Notes under the pieces: generated by a model
What the model was told of the DNA's origin: nothing
Databases searched by the model: none
The model's input: only the letters and a program-made list of their open reading frames with translations
NCBI GenBank assembly: GCA_964542875.1
Contig: CAZIWA010000032.1
Location: 1 to 45,996 of the forward strand
Origin: CAZGOM01 sp964542875
GTDB lineage: Bacteria > Planctomycetota > Phycisphaerae > Phycisphaerales > Phycisphaeraceae
Reading direction: 5' to 3'
DNA: 45,996 bases
Made by a program: the position numbers and the translations under genes
In this document: positions 24,326-34,119 of the stretch, in pieces
Layout of the letters: each line of letters begins with the position of its first letter
Numbering within the stretch: position 1 is the stretch's first letter

Positions 24326-25819
24326 ATGGATGGCTCTAATGCATTTCTCAGGCCGCTGGCGGATTCCCAGTTTGATGTGGTTGCGGCGTGGCATTTGCTG
24401 AATCGGGCAGGGTTTGGCGGGAGTTTTGCGCAGGTGCGGCAGCTTGAGACGATGGGGCTGGCCAAGGCGGTGGATCTGCTGGTGGATTATCAGAAAATCA
24501 AATCCGATCCGTTTGTGAAGCCGGAGTATGACGAGACGATTCTTCGGCCTCCCACGCCGGAAGAGAGTAAGGCGGTGCGCGAGGCAAGGCGCACGGAGGA
24601 CCGGATCGCGCTGGCGAAGTTTGAAGTGGAGAAGAACCTGCGCCAGGTGCAGGACCGAGAGCAGATGAGCGATCTGCAGGATTGGTGGCTGGGCCGGATG
24701 ATCCAGACGCCACGTCCGCTGGAAGAAAAGCTGACGCTGGGATGGCACTCGCATTTTGCGACCAACTATCGGACCGTGCGCGACAGCGTGATGATGGTGC
24801 AGCAGAACTTCTTTTTCCGGGAAAACGCCAACGGAAATTTCGTGACCCTTTTGCGCGGGATCATCCGTGAGCCGGCGATGCTGCGGTTTTTAAACAACGA
24901 CGTGAGCAGCAAAGACAAGCCCAATGAGAACCTGGCGCGGGAGATCATGGAGCTTTTCAGCCTCGGTGTGGGCAACTATACGGAGCGCGACATCAAGGAA
25001 GGCGCGCGCGCGCTGACGGGGTACGGACGCAACGAGCGCAAGTTCGTGTTCAATGCGGGCCGGCACGACAACAAGGAAAAGCGGATCCTGGGTAAGAGCG
25101 CGAATTTTGACGGTGACGGTTTTGTGGCAGTGCTGCTGGAACAGCCGGCGTGCGCCAGGTGGGTGGCGCGAAAGTTTTACCAGTGGTTTGTGGGTGATCT
25201 TGAAGGGGCTGCGAAAGGGGAGCCGGCGGCGGTGATCGAGGCGCTGGCAGATGAACTGCTGAAGAACAGCTATGAGATTGCGCCCACACTTAAGACGCTG
25301 TTTAAGAGCCAATACTTTTATTCCGACATGGTGATGGGGAACCAGATCAAGAGCCCGGTGCAATTGATGGTGTCGACGGTGCGGTCGTTGCAGACGCCGA
25401 CGCGGGATTTAAGGGTGCTGGTGAGTGCCGGGGAATTGATGGGGCAGGAATTGTTCGAGCCGCCTTCGGTGGCGGGATGGGATATGGGGCGGCCCTGGAT
25501 CAACTCTGCGACGATGTTTGTGAGGCAGAATCTGGCGGTGTTTCTGCTGACGGGGAAGCTGCCTTACCGGGAGGGGTGGGACCGGACGGAGATGGAATAC
25601 AACCCACGTGAGACAGTGCTGGCGGGGCTGAGCAAAACGGCGACCGCCGATGAAGTGGTCAATCGGTTGTTGTTCGTGATGCTGGGGCCAAGAAGCACGC
25701 CCAAGCGCAAGGCGGAGTTGATGGCGTTCGCCGCAGCGCGCAGCGGCGGGATGAGCGACGACGTGGTGATCGGGCTGATGCTGACCATCAGCGCGATGCC
25801 GGAATACCAAGTGGGATAA
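24326..25819 (+). CDS. DUF1800 family protein
   Basis: A 497-residue protein of the DUF1800 family, whose members occur next to DUF1501 proteins in many planctomycetes and other bacteria. Family features are AAWHLLNRAGFGGS near the N-terminus, WWLGRMIQTPRPLEEKLTLGWHSHFATN, ENLAREIMELFSLGVGNYTERDIKEGARALTGY, and the C-terminal MGQELFEPPSVAGWDMGRPWINSATM. The biochemical role is not established. No signal peptide is visible here, although its partner carries a Tat signal. ATG 24326 is chosen, with AGGA seven bases upstream; GTG 24320 is too close to that site. The DUF1501 gene follows after 59 bp and the two probably form one operon. Confidence 0.92.
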   Translation: MDGSNAFLRPLADSQFDVVAAWHLLNRAGFGGSFAQVRQLETMGLAKAVDLLVDYQKIKSDPFVKPEYDETILRPPTPEESKAVREARRTEDRIALAKFEVEKNLRQVQDREQMSDLQDWWLGRMIQTPRPLEEKLTLGWHSHFATNYRTVRDSVMMVQQNFFFRENANGNFVTLLRGIIREPAMLRFLNNDVSSKDKPNENLAREIMELFSLGVGNYTERDIKEGARALTGYGRNERKFVFNAGRHDNKEKRILGKSANFDGDGFVAVLLEQPACARWVARKFYQWFVGDLEGAAKGEPAAVIEALADELLKNSYEIAPTLKTLFKSQYFYSDMVMGNQIKSPVQLMVSTVRSLQTPTRDLRVLVSAGELMGQELFEPPSVAGWDMGRPWINSATMFVRQNLAVFLLTGKLPYREGWDRTEMEYNPRETVLAGLSKTATADEVVNRLLFVMLGPRSTPKRKAELMAFAAARSGGMSDDVVIGLMLTISAMPEYQVG

Positions 25820-25878
25820 AGAGAGCCCAGAGTCCAGAGGCTTGAGAATCAAGGTCGGTTTTTGGAGTGAGGTGTGTT

Positions 25879-27171
25879 GTGAGCGACGAATCATTGCAGT
25901 TTACGCGTAGGCAGTTCATGGGCGTGTCCATGGCGGTGGTGAGCGCGGTGTCGACTGTGCCCGCGTTTTTGGACCGTCCATTGCTTGCCGCAGGGCTGGA
26001 GCAGGGTTCCACGGGGTCTGGCATTCCCGAAGACCGGGTGCTGGTGGTGGTACAGCTTTCGGGTGGCAATGACGGGCTTAACACGGTGGTGCCATTTGGG
26101 CTCAAGGAATACTACGAAGCACGGCCTCGGATCGCGATTGCAGGCCCGGATACGCTGAAGCTGGACATCGACAAGGGCGTGGGGCTCAACAAGGAAATGA
26201 CGGGGCTTAAGGCACTGTTTGATGACGGCATGCTGACGGTTGTTCAGGGCGTGGGGTACCCCAACCCGAACCGGTCGCACTTTTCAAGTATGGATATCTG
26301 GCACACCGCAGACCCGGTGACGCCTTCGGGGTATGGCTGGCTGGGCAAGTCGATGGATGCGGCTCGGGAAGCAACCTTGACGGGCCTGCCTGCGCCTTCG
26401 TGCATCGCCATCGGGGCCAAGGCGCCGCTGGCGACATTGGGCAAGTACAACCGGGCGGTTTCATTTGAGAACATCAACCTGTTCCGCTGGTCCGGCAACT
26501 CGCTGCACCCGGCGCTGGAGCAGGAGTATGAACGCATGAACCGGGAAGAGCCCAAGCGCATGAGCGATCAGCAGGCGCTGAGCGACCCGGCGGCGTACGT
26601 GGCGCGGACCTCCCTTGATGCGCAGATTTCCAGCGACAAGATCCGGGCGGCAGTGGCCCGCCCGGTGACGACGGCGTTTCCCGACGGGTCACTGTGCAAT
26701 CAGCTCAAACTGGTGGCGGCTATGATCCGGTCTGACCTGAAAACCCGGGTGTATTACGTGAACCTGGGCGGGTTTGACACGCATGCCAATCAGCCGGGCG
26801 GACACGGCCGTCAACTGCGCGAACTGGGCCAGGGGATGCAGGCGTTCTACAAAGAGCTTAAGGCCACCGGTCACCAGGATCGGGTGCTGAGCATGGTGTT
26901 CAGCGAGTTTGGCCGGAGGGTGCAGGAGAACGCATCGCAGGGGACCGACCATGGAACCGCAGGACCGATGTTTTTCGTGGGGCCGATGGTGCGGTCAGGG
27001 GTGATCGGCGACCACCCGAGCCTGAGCAAGCCGGAGCTGGACAATGGGGACTTGAAATACAAGGTGGACTTCCGGTCAGTGTATGCGAATGTGCTGGATG
27101 ACTGGATGAAAATAGATTCAAACAAGGCGCTGGGCGCGAAGTTTGGCGGGGTGGATGTGCTCAGGGCGTGA
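25879..27171 (+). CDS. DUF1501 family protein with Tat signal
   Basis: A 430-residue sulfatase-like-fold protein of family DUF1501. A twin-arginine signal is clear: TRRQFMG at residues 9-15, then a hydrophobic stretch (VSMAVVSAVSTVPAFL), so export in folded form is expected. Family stretches include VVVQLSGGNDGLNTVVPFG, NPNRSHFSSMDIWHTADP, YYVNLGGFDTHANQ and SEFGRRVQENASQGTDHGTAGPMF, with conserved D and H residues as in the alkaline-phosphatase superfamily. GTG 25879 is preferred since GAGG lies six bases upstream; GTG 25867 is an alternative. It is paired with the DUF1800 gene. Function in either family remains unknown. Confidence 0.92.
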   Translation: MSDESLQFTRRQFMGVSMAVVSAVSTVPAFLDRPLLAAGLEQGSTGSGIPEDRVLVVVQLSGGNDGLNTVVPFGLKEYYEARPRIAIAGPDTLKLDIDKGVGLNKEMTGLKALFDDGMLTVVQGVGYPNPNRSHFSSMDIWHTADPVTPSGYGWLGKSMDAAREATLTGLPAPSCIAIGAKAPLATLGKYNRAVSFENINLFRWSGNSLHPALEQEYERMNREEPKRMSDQQALSDPAAYVARTSLDAQISSDKIRAAVARPVTTAFPDGSLCNQLKLVAAMIRSDLKTRVYYVNLGGFDTHANQPGGHGRQLRELGQGMQAFYKELKATGHQDRVLSMVFSEFGRRVQENASQGTDHGTAGPMFFVGPMVRSGVIGDHPSLSKPELDNGDLKYKVDFRSVYANVLDDWMKIDSNKALGAKFGGVDVLRA

Positions 27172-27350
27172 GGGTGGAGAGTTACGAATTATGAATTGAA
27201 GAGGGATGGGGGTGGGGCTTTTTGGGGAAAAATAGAGAAGAGAGGCACCGGTTTGAGGGTGGGGCGGGGGCTGGTGATTCATATGTCAGCGGGGGTGGGT
27301 TACGGCGTGGTGGGCCTCGCGGACTCGGACGCACCCTACCAGGCCAGAGA

Positions 27351-28259
27351 TTAGATGGTTTTGGTGCTGATGGCGGGGAGCCCGGTGGCCTTGGTGGCAA
27401 GGGTGGCCAGGCGGGCGGCTTCGGCGGCGCTGGGGGCGATGGCAAAGAGGGTGGAGCCCGAGCCGGTGATGTGGACGGGGAGGCCCAGGGCGGTCTGGGC
27501 GGCAGCCTGGGTTTGGGCCAGGCCGGGGGCGACGATGCAGGCGGGCTGCGCTAAGTCGTTAAAAGGAGAGTCGGGCGTGACGGGCCAGGCCTGTGTCATG
27601 GCCCTGACGCGGGCGTCCTGAGAGGGAGTGAGGGGGTTACCGGGTTTGTAGTTGTGGAGCTTGTCGAAAGCGCCGTAAACGGGGCCGGTGGGGCAGCCGA
27701 AGGAGGGGAAAATGAGGGTGAGATGGATGGTCTGGCGGATGGGGACGGGATCGAGTTTTTCGCCAAGGCCGGCGACGATGGCGGAGGGGGCACCCAAGAG
27801 CGCGCCGATGAGAAAACCGACGTCTGAGCCCAGCTTTTGGCCCAGGGTGATGAGAGTGGATTTATCGAGATTGAGCGAGAAGGCATTGTTGAGACCGACG
27901 AGGGCGGCGGCGGCGTTGCTGGATCCGCCGCCAAGCCCGGCGCCGGTGGGGATGCGCTTGGCGAGGGAATAGGCAATGGGGAGGGGGTGGCCGACGTGGG
28001 ACTCCAGCAGCTTGTGGGCCCGGGCTCCAAGGTCTTTTTCTATGGGCCAGTCGATGGGGCAGGGCTTGGGTGCGTCTGAGGCGTAGACCATCTCGAAGCG
28101 GGTTTGGCCCGCAGGGGAGAGCGTGAGGGTGTCGGCAAATTCCAGAGCCACCATCCAACTGGAAAGCGGGTGCATGCCAGTGGGAAGGGGAGAGCCGATG
28201 GAGAGGGAAAGGTTCACCTTGGCGGGACAGGCGAGAACGGTGGTTTTGGCGCTGGGCAT
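27351..28259 (-). CDS. ispE: 4-diphosphocytidyl-2-C-methyl-D-erythritol kinase
   Basis: A 302-residue GHMP kinase of the MEP isoprenoid pathway, phosphorylating the 2-hydroxyl of CDP-methylerythritol. Visible are CPAKVNLSLSI (K14, N16), the ATP loop PTGAGLGGGSSNAAA (104-118), the catalytic Asp in LGSDVGF (D147) and the C-terminal HITGSGSTLFAI. The order matches the family. The ATG lies 11 bases after the stop of a large membrane-protein gene, so the two are co-transcribed. The product feeds isoprenoid supply used by the hopanoid enzyme Shc encoded 15 kb away. Confidence 0.95.
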   Translation of the reverse strand: MPSAKTTVLACPAKVNLSLSIGSPLPTGMHPLSSWMVALEFADTLTLSPAGQTRFEMVYASDAPKPCPIDWPIEKDLGARAHKLLESHVGHPLPIAYSLAKRIPTGAGLGGGSSNAAAALVGLNNAFSLNLDKSTLITLGQKLGSDVGFLIGALLGAPSAIVAGLGEKLDPVPIRQTIHLTLIFPSFGCPTGPVYGAFDKLHNYKPGNPLTPSQDARVRAMTQAWPVTPDSPFNDLAQPACIVAPGLAQTQAAAQTALGLPVHITGSGSTLFAIAPSAAEAARLATLATKATGLPAISTKTI

Positions 28260-28270
28260 GGGGGAGGATT

Positions 28271-30958
28271 TTACTCGATACCCAGAAGCAAAAAGTTCTT
28301 CTTGGAGCCTCTGGGCCGGATGTTGTTCAGGGTAAACCAGTTGTCTGAGCCGATGGTTTTGTCATCGAAGCTGACAAAGCATTTATCATCGGTGATTCGT
28401 TGAATGACGGCGGGGTACCAGTCGTTGAGGTGCTGGACCTCCACCTTCATGCCAATCAGGGGTTTGGTGGGCCCTGCGGGGAGGGCGGCGGCTTTGTCGG
28501 CGTTCCTGGAGGCTTCTGGGCCGGCTGTGGGAGCGGCTTCGGCTTTGAGCCGGGTGATGAGGGGGGCGTCGTCAGACCGGCCGACGATCATGAGAATGCG
28601 TTCCAAGGGGATGTAGTCGGCCTTGTTGCCGCGGTTGATGAGGGTGACGGAAATGAGGTCGGTATCGACGCTGGTGACGACGGCATATTCCAGATTGCCA
28701 AGGGTTTTGATCTGGATGACATCGCCCATGTCGAGCTTGGTGAGGGATTTCACGGATTTGATTTCCGTGGACTCGGCTGCCTTGGGCGGCGCCTTGGCTT
28801 CGGTGGAATCAGCAACGGTGTTGTCGGGCGGGGGTGGGTTGGCAAAGCCGGGCTTGGAACTGAACTCCGTGGAGGGCTTTGCGGTGGTGATGGTTTTGAG
28901 CCGTTGAACGTCGGGGTTGTCGTCGGGGCTGGTGCGGAGTGTGAGTGATATCTGCCTGCTGATGTTGGCTTCAGCGGTGGTCATGCGTTGACGGTCGGAA
29001 AGGGTTCGCGCGACCTTGTAGAGGTCGACGAAGCGCTGCTTGGCGGTTTTCCAGCCGGTTTGCTCCAGCAGACGGATTTCGCTTTCGCACTCAGGAATCC
29101 GGTTGTCTTTTTTATCCATCGCCGAGAGCACAATGCGTTCGACGCGCGTGGCATCATGCCGAAGGTAGCCAAGGACGGCAGGAGAGTGCCATGTGGCCTT
29201 GAGGGCGAGGCCGACGATGTGGTCCAGGGGTTCGGTGAGGTCCAGCGCAGTTGCGACTTTGAATTCATTGTCTTTGCTGTTGAGCTGGGCTTCGGACGAG
29301 ATGGACATGAGCGTGTCGATGACGGCGCGCTTGGTGCGCTCGGTCTGCCACTTGGTCAGCGCGGCGAGCTTGGGCGCGGAGGGGTCATTGCGGGCGGCGG
29401 ACAGCAGAGCGGCCGCCATGGGCTCTTGAATCCGGCGGTCAGGCGTGGTGACCTTGCTGAGGGTTTGGAGTTCCTCGCGCTCAAATGAGGCGAGGTCTTG
29501 CGAGCCTTTGATTTTGAAGTAGATGCGGAAGTAATCGACAAAGGTGTCGGGGCTGTTGGCGAGCCAGTCGTCGGTGATGGCTTGAACGGCGTGTTCGTTG
29601 GTATTGGGCTTGAGGGCCAGTGCGTAGATTTCCTGGCGGGTTTTGTCGTCGGCGAGGTTCAGAAGGATGGGAATGAGGTTTTCGGAGCCGGAGGTGTTGG
29701 AGGAGATGGCTTCATAGGCGGATTTGAGGAAGACGTTTTTTTCATCTTCCTTGGCCGCCTTGATCCGGGTGCGGGTGACGGAGGCATTGGCCGCGTAGGA
29801 CGCGAGGACAGCGGCTGGCGTGCCGAGGCCGGGCTTAAAGAGGTAGGTGTTGATCAGGACTTCAGCGGCGTGCTGAAAGCCGACTTCCTTAAGCATGGTG
29901 ATGTAGGTGGTTTCGGCGAGGGCGTCGGCCTGTTCATCAATGCAAAGATCCAGGAAGAGTTGCTTGTCGGAGGACTTTTGCATGAGCTGGGTGTACTTTT
30001 CGGCGAACTCCTTGGTGTTGTACTTAAAGCGGTCGCGGATGAGCTCACGAAGGATGTCGGCGAATTTGGGGCCGGGTTTTTCGCCATCGAGCTTGCGATA
30101 GGCCTTTTCGACTGCGGTGAGCGCGTTGTACTCGTCTTCCTTGGCTTTGATCTTGGCGCGCTCCTCGGCCTGGATGGTTTGCTGCCGCTGGACTTCCCGG
30201 AGTGTGACTTCGGCCTGGTCGGCTTCTTCCAGGCGGCGAATGAGGCCCATGGCACGGGCATATGTGAAGGGCTGGAGAACGCCGACGTTGGAGACGGCTC
30301 GTCTTGCGTAGGCAAAACGGGAGGCATCGGTGGGCGGAGGGGTGAGGATGGAGTTAAAGCCGCCCAGGACCCAGAAAACCAGGCTGACAATGATGATCCA
30401 GATCAGGAGGTTTGTGAAGAGGACCAGGGAATAGCCCCAGGAACGGGGGGACTCGATGGCATTGACCACGGCGATGGCAAATGCGCCGTAAGCAATCACC
30501 ATGAACAACAGGAAGCAACCCATCCCGAAGATGTTGATGCCGGTGTCGGGTGTGGTGCCGCTGCCGGTGGCGAGGGGGTCTGAGGCGAAGCTGGCAAAGT
30601 AGAGAAATATGTCGACGACGATGACGATAAGCGCCTCGCCAGCCAGGACGAAGCCGAGCCAGCCGAAGACGACCCAGTAGGGCCGGTTGCTGAGGTCCAT
30701 GACCTTGCCAAGGAGGATGCCGGTGGCGGCGCAGCCGAGGGTGGTGGTAATGAAAAACGCCCAGGTGAGGAAGAATGCGGCAACGCCGTCAGCGGTGCCC
30801 ATGAGGACGAATGTGTTGAAGCCGGAATAGATCAGCATCAGACCAAAGCCGATCACTCCGAACTGAATGCCGGTGGCAGCTCCGCGGTCCATGCCCTGCT
30901 GCTGGGGCTGTACGGGTTGTTTAGGAATGTAGACAGAATAAGGCTGATATTTGCTCAC
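28271..30958 (-). CDS. Five-TM protein with helical repeats and C-terminal Tudor/agenet-like domain (paralogue B)
   Basis: An 895-residue membrane protein. After a short Pro/Gln-rich N-terminus come about five TM segments within residues 25-215, for example GFGLMLIYSGFNTFVLM and LLIWIIIVSLVFWVLGGF. A charged coiled-coil-like stretch (LEEADQAEVTLREVQRQQ) leads to some 350 residues of helical repeats. Near the end are two small beta-rich modules: GDVIQIKTLGNLEYAVVTSVD and VGMKVEVQHLNDWYPAVIQRI ... IRPRGS. The last is typical of agenet/Tudor-like barrels with the W-Y-P-A motif. GTG 30958 is chosen, not TTG 30973, since it matches the start of its paralogue (YxPYSVY) and has GGGGGA upstream. It precedes ispE by 11 bp. 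Function unknown. Confidence 0.82.
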   Translation of the reverse strand: MSKYQPYSVYIPKQPVQPQQQGMDRGAATGIQFGVIGFGLMLIYSGFNTFVLMGTADGVAAFFLTWAFFITTTLGCAATGILLGKVMDLSNRPYWVVFGWLGFVLAGEALIVIVVDIFLYFASFASDPLATGSGTTPDTGINIFGMGCFLLFMVIAYGAFAIAVVNAIESPRSWGYSLVLFTNLLIWIIIVSLVFWVLGGFNSILTPPPTDASRFAYARRAVSNVGVLQPFTYARAMGLIRRLEEADQAEVTLREVQRQQTIQAEERAKIKAKEDEYNALTAVEKAYRKLDGEKPGPKFADILRELIRDRFKYNTKEFAEKYTQLMQKSSDKQLFLDLCIDEQADALAETTYITMLKEVGFQHAAEVLINTYLFKPGLGTPAAVLASYAANASVTRTRIKAAKEDEKNVFLKSAYEAISSNTSGSENLIPILLNLADDKTRQEIYALALKPNTNEHAVQAITDDWLANSPDTFVDYFRIYFKIKGSQDLASFEREELQTLSKVTTPDRRIQEPMAAALLSAARNDPSAPKLAALTKWQTERTKRAVIDTLMSISSEAQLNSKDNEFKVATALDLTEPLDHIVGLALKATWHSPAVLGYLRHDATRVERIVLSAMDKKDNRIPECESEIRLLEQTGWKTAKQRFVDLYKVARTLSDRQRMTTAEANISRQISLTLRTSPDDNPDVQRLKTITTAKPSTEFSSKPGFANPPPPDNTVADSTEAKAPPKAAESTEIKSVKSLTKLDMGDVIQIKTLGNLEYAVVTSVDTDLISVTLINRGNKADYIPLERILMIVGRSDDAPLITRLKAEAAPTAGPEASRNADKAAALPAGPTKPLIGMKVEVQHLNDWYPAVIQRITDDKCFVSFDDKTIGSDNWFTLNNIRPRGSKKNFLLLGIE

Positions 30959-31067
30959 CGAAATGTCCCCCAAAATGAGATGTTGGTTTACCCGGTCAAC
31001 ATCTATTACTTGGTGGTCGGGCGTTGCTTTTGTCTGAGCAAGCCCCCCCGGGTTGGTACGCGTATTC

Positions 31068-31099
31068 TAACCAAATATTTCAGAAAAGCACATTGGTTA
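31068..31099 (-). promoter_or_regulatory. Inverted repeat TAACCAA-N18-TTGGTTA over a possible -10
   Basis: The 7-base arms at 31068-31074 and 31093-31099 are exact complements. On the minus strand a possible -10, TAGAAT (31064-31069), overlaps the downstream arm. The arrangement would suit an operator for the paralogue B gene about 105 bases downstream. No obvious -35 is seen, so this is tentative. Confidence 0.35.
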
Positions 31100-31231
31100 T
31101 GACCTTAAAAGCCAGGGTTTAAAGTCGATGGCGGCGTCTGCGGCTGAAACCTCCAAATGGTTCAGGCTTGACCGCGTCTGGAATGTATCTGTTTGAAATT
31201 TAAAGGATTAAGAATCCGCTGGCCGTGGAGG

Positions 31232-33955
31232 TTATTCCATGGAAAGCATCATGAAATTCTTTTTGGAGCCCACCGGCCTGATGTTGGCGAGCCCAAGCCA
31301 GCCGTCCCAACCGGCACCCTTGCCTTCAAAAGTAAGGTAGCACTGGTCTGGGGAAACCTTTTCGATGGTGGCGTCGTGCCATTCGCCAAACTTTTTGGCT
31401 TCCACCTTCATGCCGACGGCCGGTTTATTGGCGACGGCGGTTTTCGGGGCTTCTTTGGGGGCTTCCTTGGTGTCCGCACCAGCGCTGGGGGGCGCCGCAG
31501 GCGTGGCAGGGGCCCCTGGGGCGGCAGCGGTGCCAGTGGAGGCAGCAGCGCCGGTCTTAAGCTGACGGATGAGAGCTTCGTCATCAACCTTGCCGAGGAC
31601 CTTAACGACCCGCTCGGGGGCGATGAAGTCCATTTTGTCATTGCGGTTGATGAGTGTGACGGTGATCAGGTCGGATTCCACTTTGTTGACGACGGCGTAT
31701 TCCGTTGCGCCCAGGGAATTGATCTGGATCACGTCGCCAGCAACTGACTTGATAAGGGGCTTGGTTGTCTTGGGTTCTTCAGCATTGAGCGAACGCGGGC
31801 CGACCTTGTCATCCGTGGCGAACAACGTGGAGTTGCCGGAAGCTCCGGAACCGGTGCCAGAAGAGCCGGAGCCGGTGCTGCTGGTGAGGGCAGACGGCTT
31901 GAGCTTGCCTTTGTCAGGGTTGTTATCCGGATAGGTGCGCAGGGTCTGGGCGATGTACCGGGTGAGCTTGGTTTCAGCGTCCTGGAACCGCTTTTTCTCG
32001 GTGTTGGAGCGGGCATTGCGGTAGAGCTCGACAAACTTCTGCTTGGAGGTTTTCCAGCCGACTTCTTCGAGCAGGCGGACGTCATTTTCAGATTCGGGCA
32101 GCCGAAAGTCACTTTTCTCCAGCGCGGCGAGGAGGATTTGTTCAACGCGGAGGGTTTCGGTGCGCAGGTAGTCCAGCAGGTGGTCGGGAGCGGTGGGGAT
32201 GGTGCGCGCCACGTCCGTCAGGTGATCGATGGGTTCATCGAGGCCCAGCTCAATGGCGAGCCGGATATCGGGAGCCTTGATGTTCACATCCGATGCGGTC
32301 TTGATGGACATGAGGGAATCAATGACGGTGCGCTTGGTTTCCTCGTTTTGCCACTTGACGAGGGTTTTGAGTTTGGCGGGAGAGGGAAGGTCGCGATAGG
32401 AGGCCAGAAGGATGGCGTTAAGTTGTTTTTCAACTTTGCGATCGGGTTTATCCAAGGCGCAGATTTCGTCGATGATTTCGGCTTCCGGCGACTGCGGATC
32501 GCTGGAGGTGATGACCTTCAGATAGATCTTAAGGCTGTCGGTGAGCGTCTCGGGGCTGTTTTTCACCCAGTGTTCGCTGATGGTCTTGAGGGTTTTGGGA
32601 TCAAGGCCAGGCTTAAAGGCGAGGGCGTAGATTTTCTGGCGCTGCGAGGGTTCAGCGCTCTGCAGGGCGAGGCGGGTGAGAGGCTGGGCAGTGGATTCAT
32701 TAGCGGCAATGGCGGTGAGCATGTCACGCATAAGGCCGTCGTGATCGGGGACTGCTTTGAATTTCTCCAGCGTGATGCCGGGGCTGAGCCGGTAAGCCGC
32801 GGCGATGATCTGGATGGACATGGTGCCGGGCTTGAAGAGGCCGTCTTGAATGAGCTTGTCGGCGGCGGGGCCGGGGTTTGAGCCTTCAAGCATGGTTTTG
32901 AAAGTGATCGCCGTCAGCGCGTCGGCATGCTGGGCCATGCAGATGTCCAGAACCCTGCGCTTGTCACGGGAGCGGTCCAGGAAGGTGGAGAATTCGGAGA
33001 TGAATTCATCGGAGGGGTTTTGGGCGTTGGCCGTGATGAGCTTGGTGAGGCCGGTGGTGTAAGAAGCTTCGGCGGACTCTGGGCCCAGGAGGAAGAATTC
33101 CCGCCTGGTGGGGGTGAGGGAGTTGAGATAGTTCTGGCGTTCTTCGGCCTCGATCTGCTCGCGGGTCTTGGGCGGGGCCTGGGGGGCGGATTGCTGGGGC
33201 GAGGAAGCCATCTGCTGGGTGGAACCCGAACCTTTGGGTTTGTGTTCGGCTTCAAGGAGCTTGATGGTTTTCTGGTAGTCGGCGTTTCGTTTGGCGTAGG
33301 TGGCCGGAAAGAAAAGGCTCATGCGGCCGAGGCTGATTTTGTCCTGATAGTACGGTCCGATGAGTTGCTGAGGAAGCCAGGGGATTTCTTTGGCGGGGTT
33401 GGGCTTGGTGGTGATTGCAAAGCCGACAGCCATTGAGGGCAGGATGGCCAAGCCCAGGCAGACGGCGCTGTGCAGGTACAGAATGACGGCGTTGAGAAGG
33501 GCTTTGCCCGCTTTGGCTTCGGTGAGCTTTACGACCGAAAAGGAAGCCGCAGTCACAATGATCGTCAGATAAAAAATAGCCACCCTGAGGGAAGGGTTGG
33601 TCAAATCAAGGAGGAGACAGAAAGCAGCGAGCATGAACAGATGAAGCCCCCACCAGCCGATCATGATGAGGCCTGGTTGAGAGCCGAGATTCATGGCTTT
33701 TGCGAGAATGCGGCTGGAGAAGACGGCCATGGTGCCGGCGATGGCGATGAAGATCCAGAAGATGAAGAAATTGCTGATCGAAAGAGGAGTACAGGCGAGG
33801 AAAAGGGCGCAGATGCCGGTGTAGATGACCGCCATCAGCAGGCCGCCAAAGCCGACGAGGCTGGCGAAGCCGAGGCGGTCTGTGTCGTCGTAAGTGGCTT
33901 TTGGTTTAGGCTTCGGCTTATAGACTGAATAGGGTTCGTAAGGTTGTTGACTCAT
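31232..33955 (-). CDS. Five-TM protein with helical repeats and C-terminal Tudor/agenet-like domain (paralogue A)
   Basis: A 907-residue protein homologous over its full length to the next gene downstream. Both open with (Y/E)PYSVY(K/I)PK, have about five TM segments in the first 220 residues, and share helical-repeat landmarks such as KWQ(N/T)E(E/R)TKR(T/A)VID(S/T)LMSI and EEVGWKTSKQKFVELY. Both end in GSKKNF(M/L). The C-terminal barrel has VGMKVEAKKFGEWHDATIEKV ... GWDGWLGLANIRP, an agenet/Tudor-like pattern with conserved aromatics. A Pro/Ala/Gly-rich linker joins it to another small beta module. The soluble part probably faces the cytoplasm, but topology is a guess. Such domains bind methylated peptides or nucleic acid in eukaryotes; the bacterial role is unknown. 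Confidence 0.82.
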   Translation of the reverse strand: MSQQPYEPYSVYKPKPKPKATYDDTDRLGFASLVGFGGLLMAVIYTGICALFLACTPLSISNFFIFWIFIAIAGTMAVFSSRILAKAMNLGSQPGLIMIGWWGLHLFMLAAFCLLLDLTNPSLRVAIFYLTIIVTAASFSVVKLTEAKAGKALLNAVILYLHSAVCLGLAILPSMAVGFAITTKPNPAKEIPWLPQQLIGPYYQDKISLGRMSLFFPATYAKRNADYQKTIKLLEAEHKPKGSGSTQQMASSPQQSAPQAPPKTREQIEAEERQNYLNSLTPTRREFFLLGPESAEASYTTGLTKLITANAQNPSDEFISEFSTFLDRSRDKRRVLDICMAQHADALTAITFKTMLEGSNPGPAADKLIQDGLFKPGTMSIQIIAAAYRLSPGITLEKFKAVPDHDGLMRDMLTAIAANESTAQPLTRLALQSAEPSQRQKIYALAFKPGLDPKTLKTISEHWVKNSPETLTDSLKIYLKVITSSDPQSPEAEIIDEICALDKPDRKVEKQLNAILLASYRDLPSPAKLKTLVKWQNEETKRTVIDSLMSIKTASDVNIKAPDIRLAIELGLDEPIDHLTDVARTIPTAPDHLLDYLRTETLRVEQILLAALEKSDFRLPESENDVRLLEEVGWKTSKQKFVELYRNARSNTEKKRFQDAETKLTRYIAQTLRTYPDNNPDKGKLKPSALTSSTGSGSSGTGSGASGNSTLFATDDKVGPRSLNAEEPKTTKPLIKSVAGDVIQINSLGATEYAVVNKVESDLITVTLINRNDKMDFIAPERVVKVLGKVDDEALIRQLKTGAAASTGTAAAPGAPATPAAPPSAGADTKEAPKEAPKTAVANKPAVGMKVEAKKFGEWHDATIEKVSPDQCYLTFEGKGAGWDGWLGLANIRPVGSKKNFMMLSME

Positions 33956-34051
33956 GACCCAAAGGCCCCCAAATGTGATGTCATTTGCCCGGAATGCGCC
34001 GGTCGTGTAACGTCAGATGCTCATGCACCGCCCGGAGTTCCACGAAGCAAT

Positions 34052-34060
34052 ATTGTATCA
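34052..34060 (-). promoter_or_regulatory. Extended -10 candidate for paralogue A
   Basis: On the minus strand TGATACAAT, an extended -10 type (TGnTACAAT), lies about 97 bases upstream of the ATG at 33955. The divergent hydrolase gene starts at 34120, so both promoters share a 164-bp gap. Confidence 0.35.
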
Positions 34061-34119
34061 ACCGGTTCGTGAAACGTTCTCCTGAGGGCAGATCGAGCAC
34101 CTTCAAAAACAGGTTTTCA

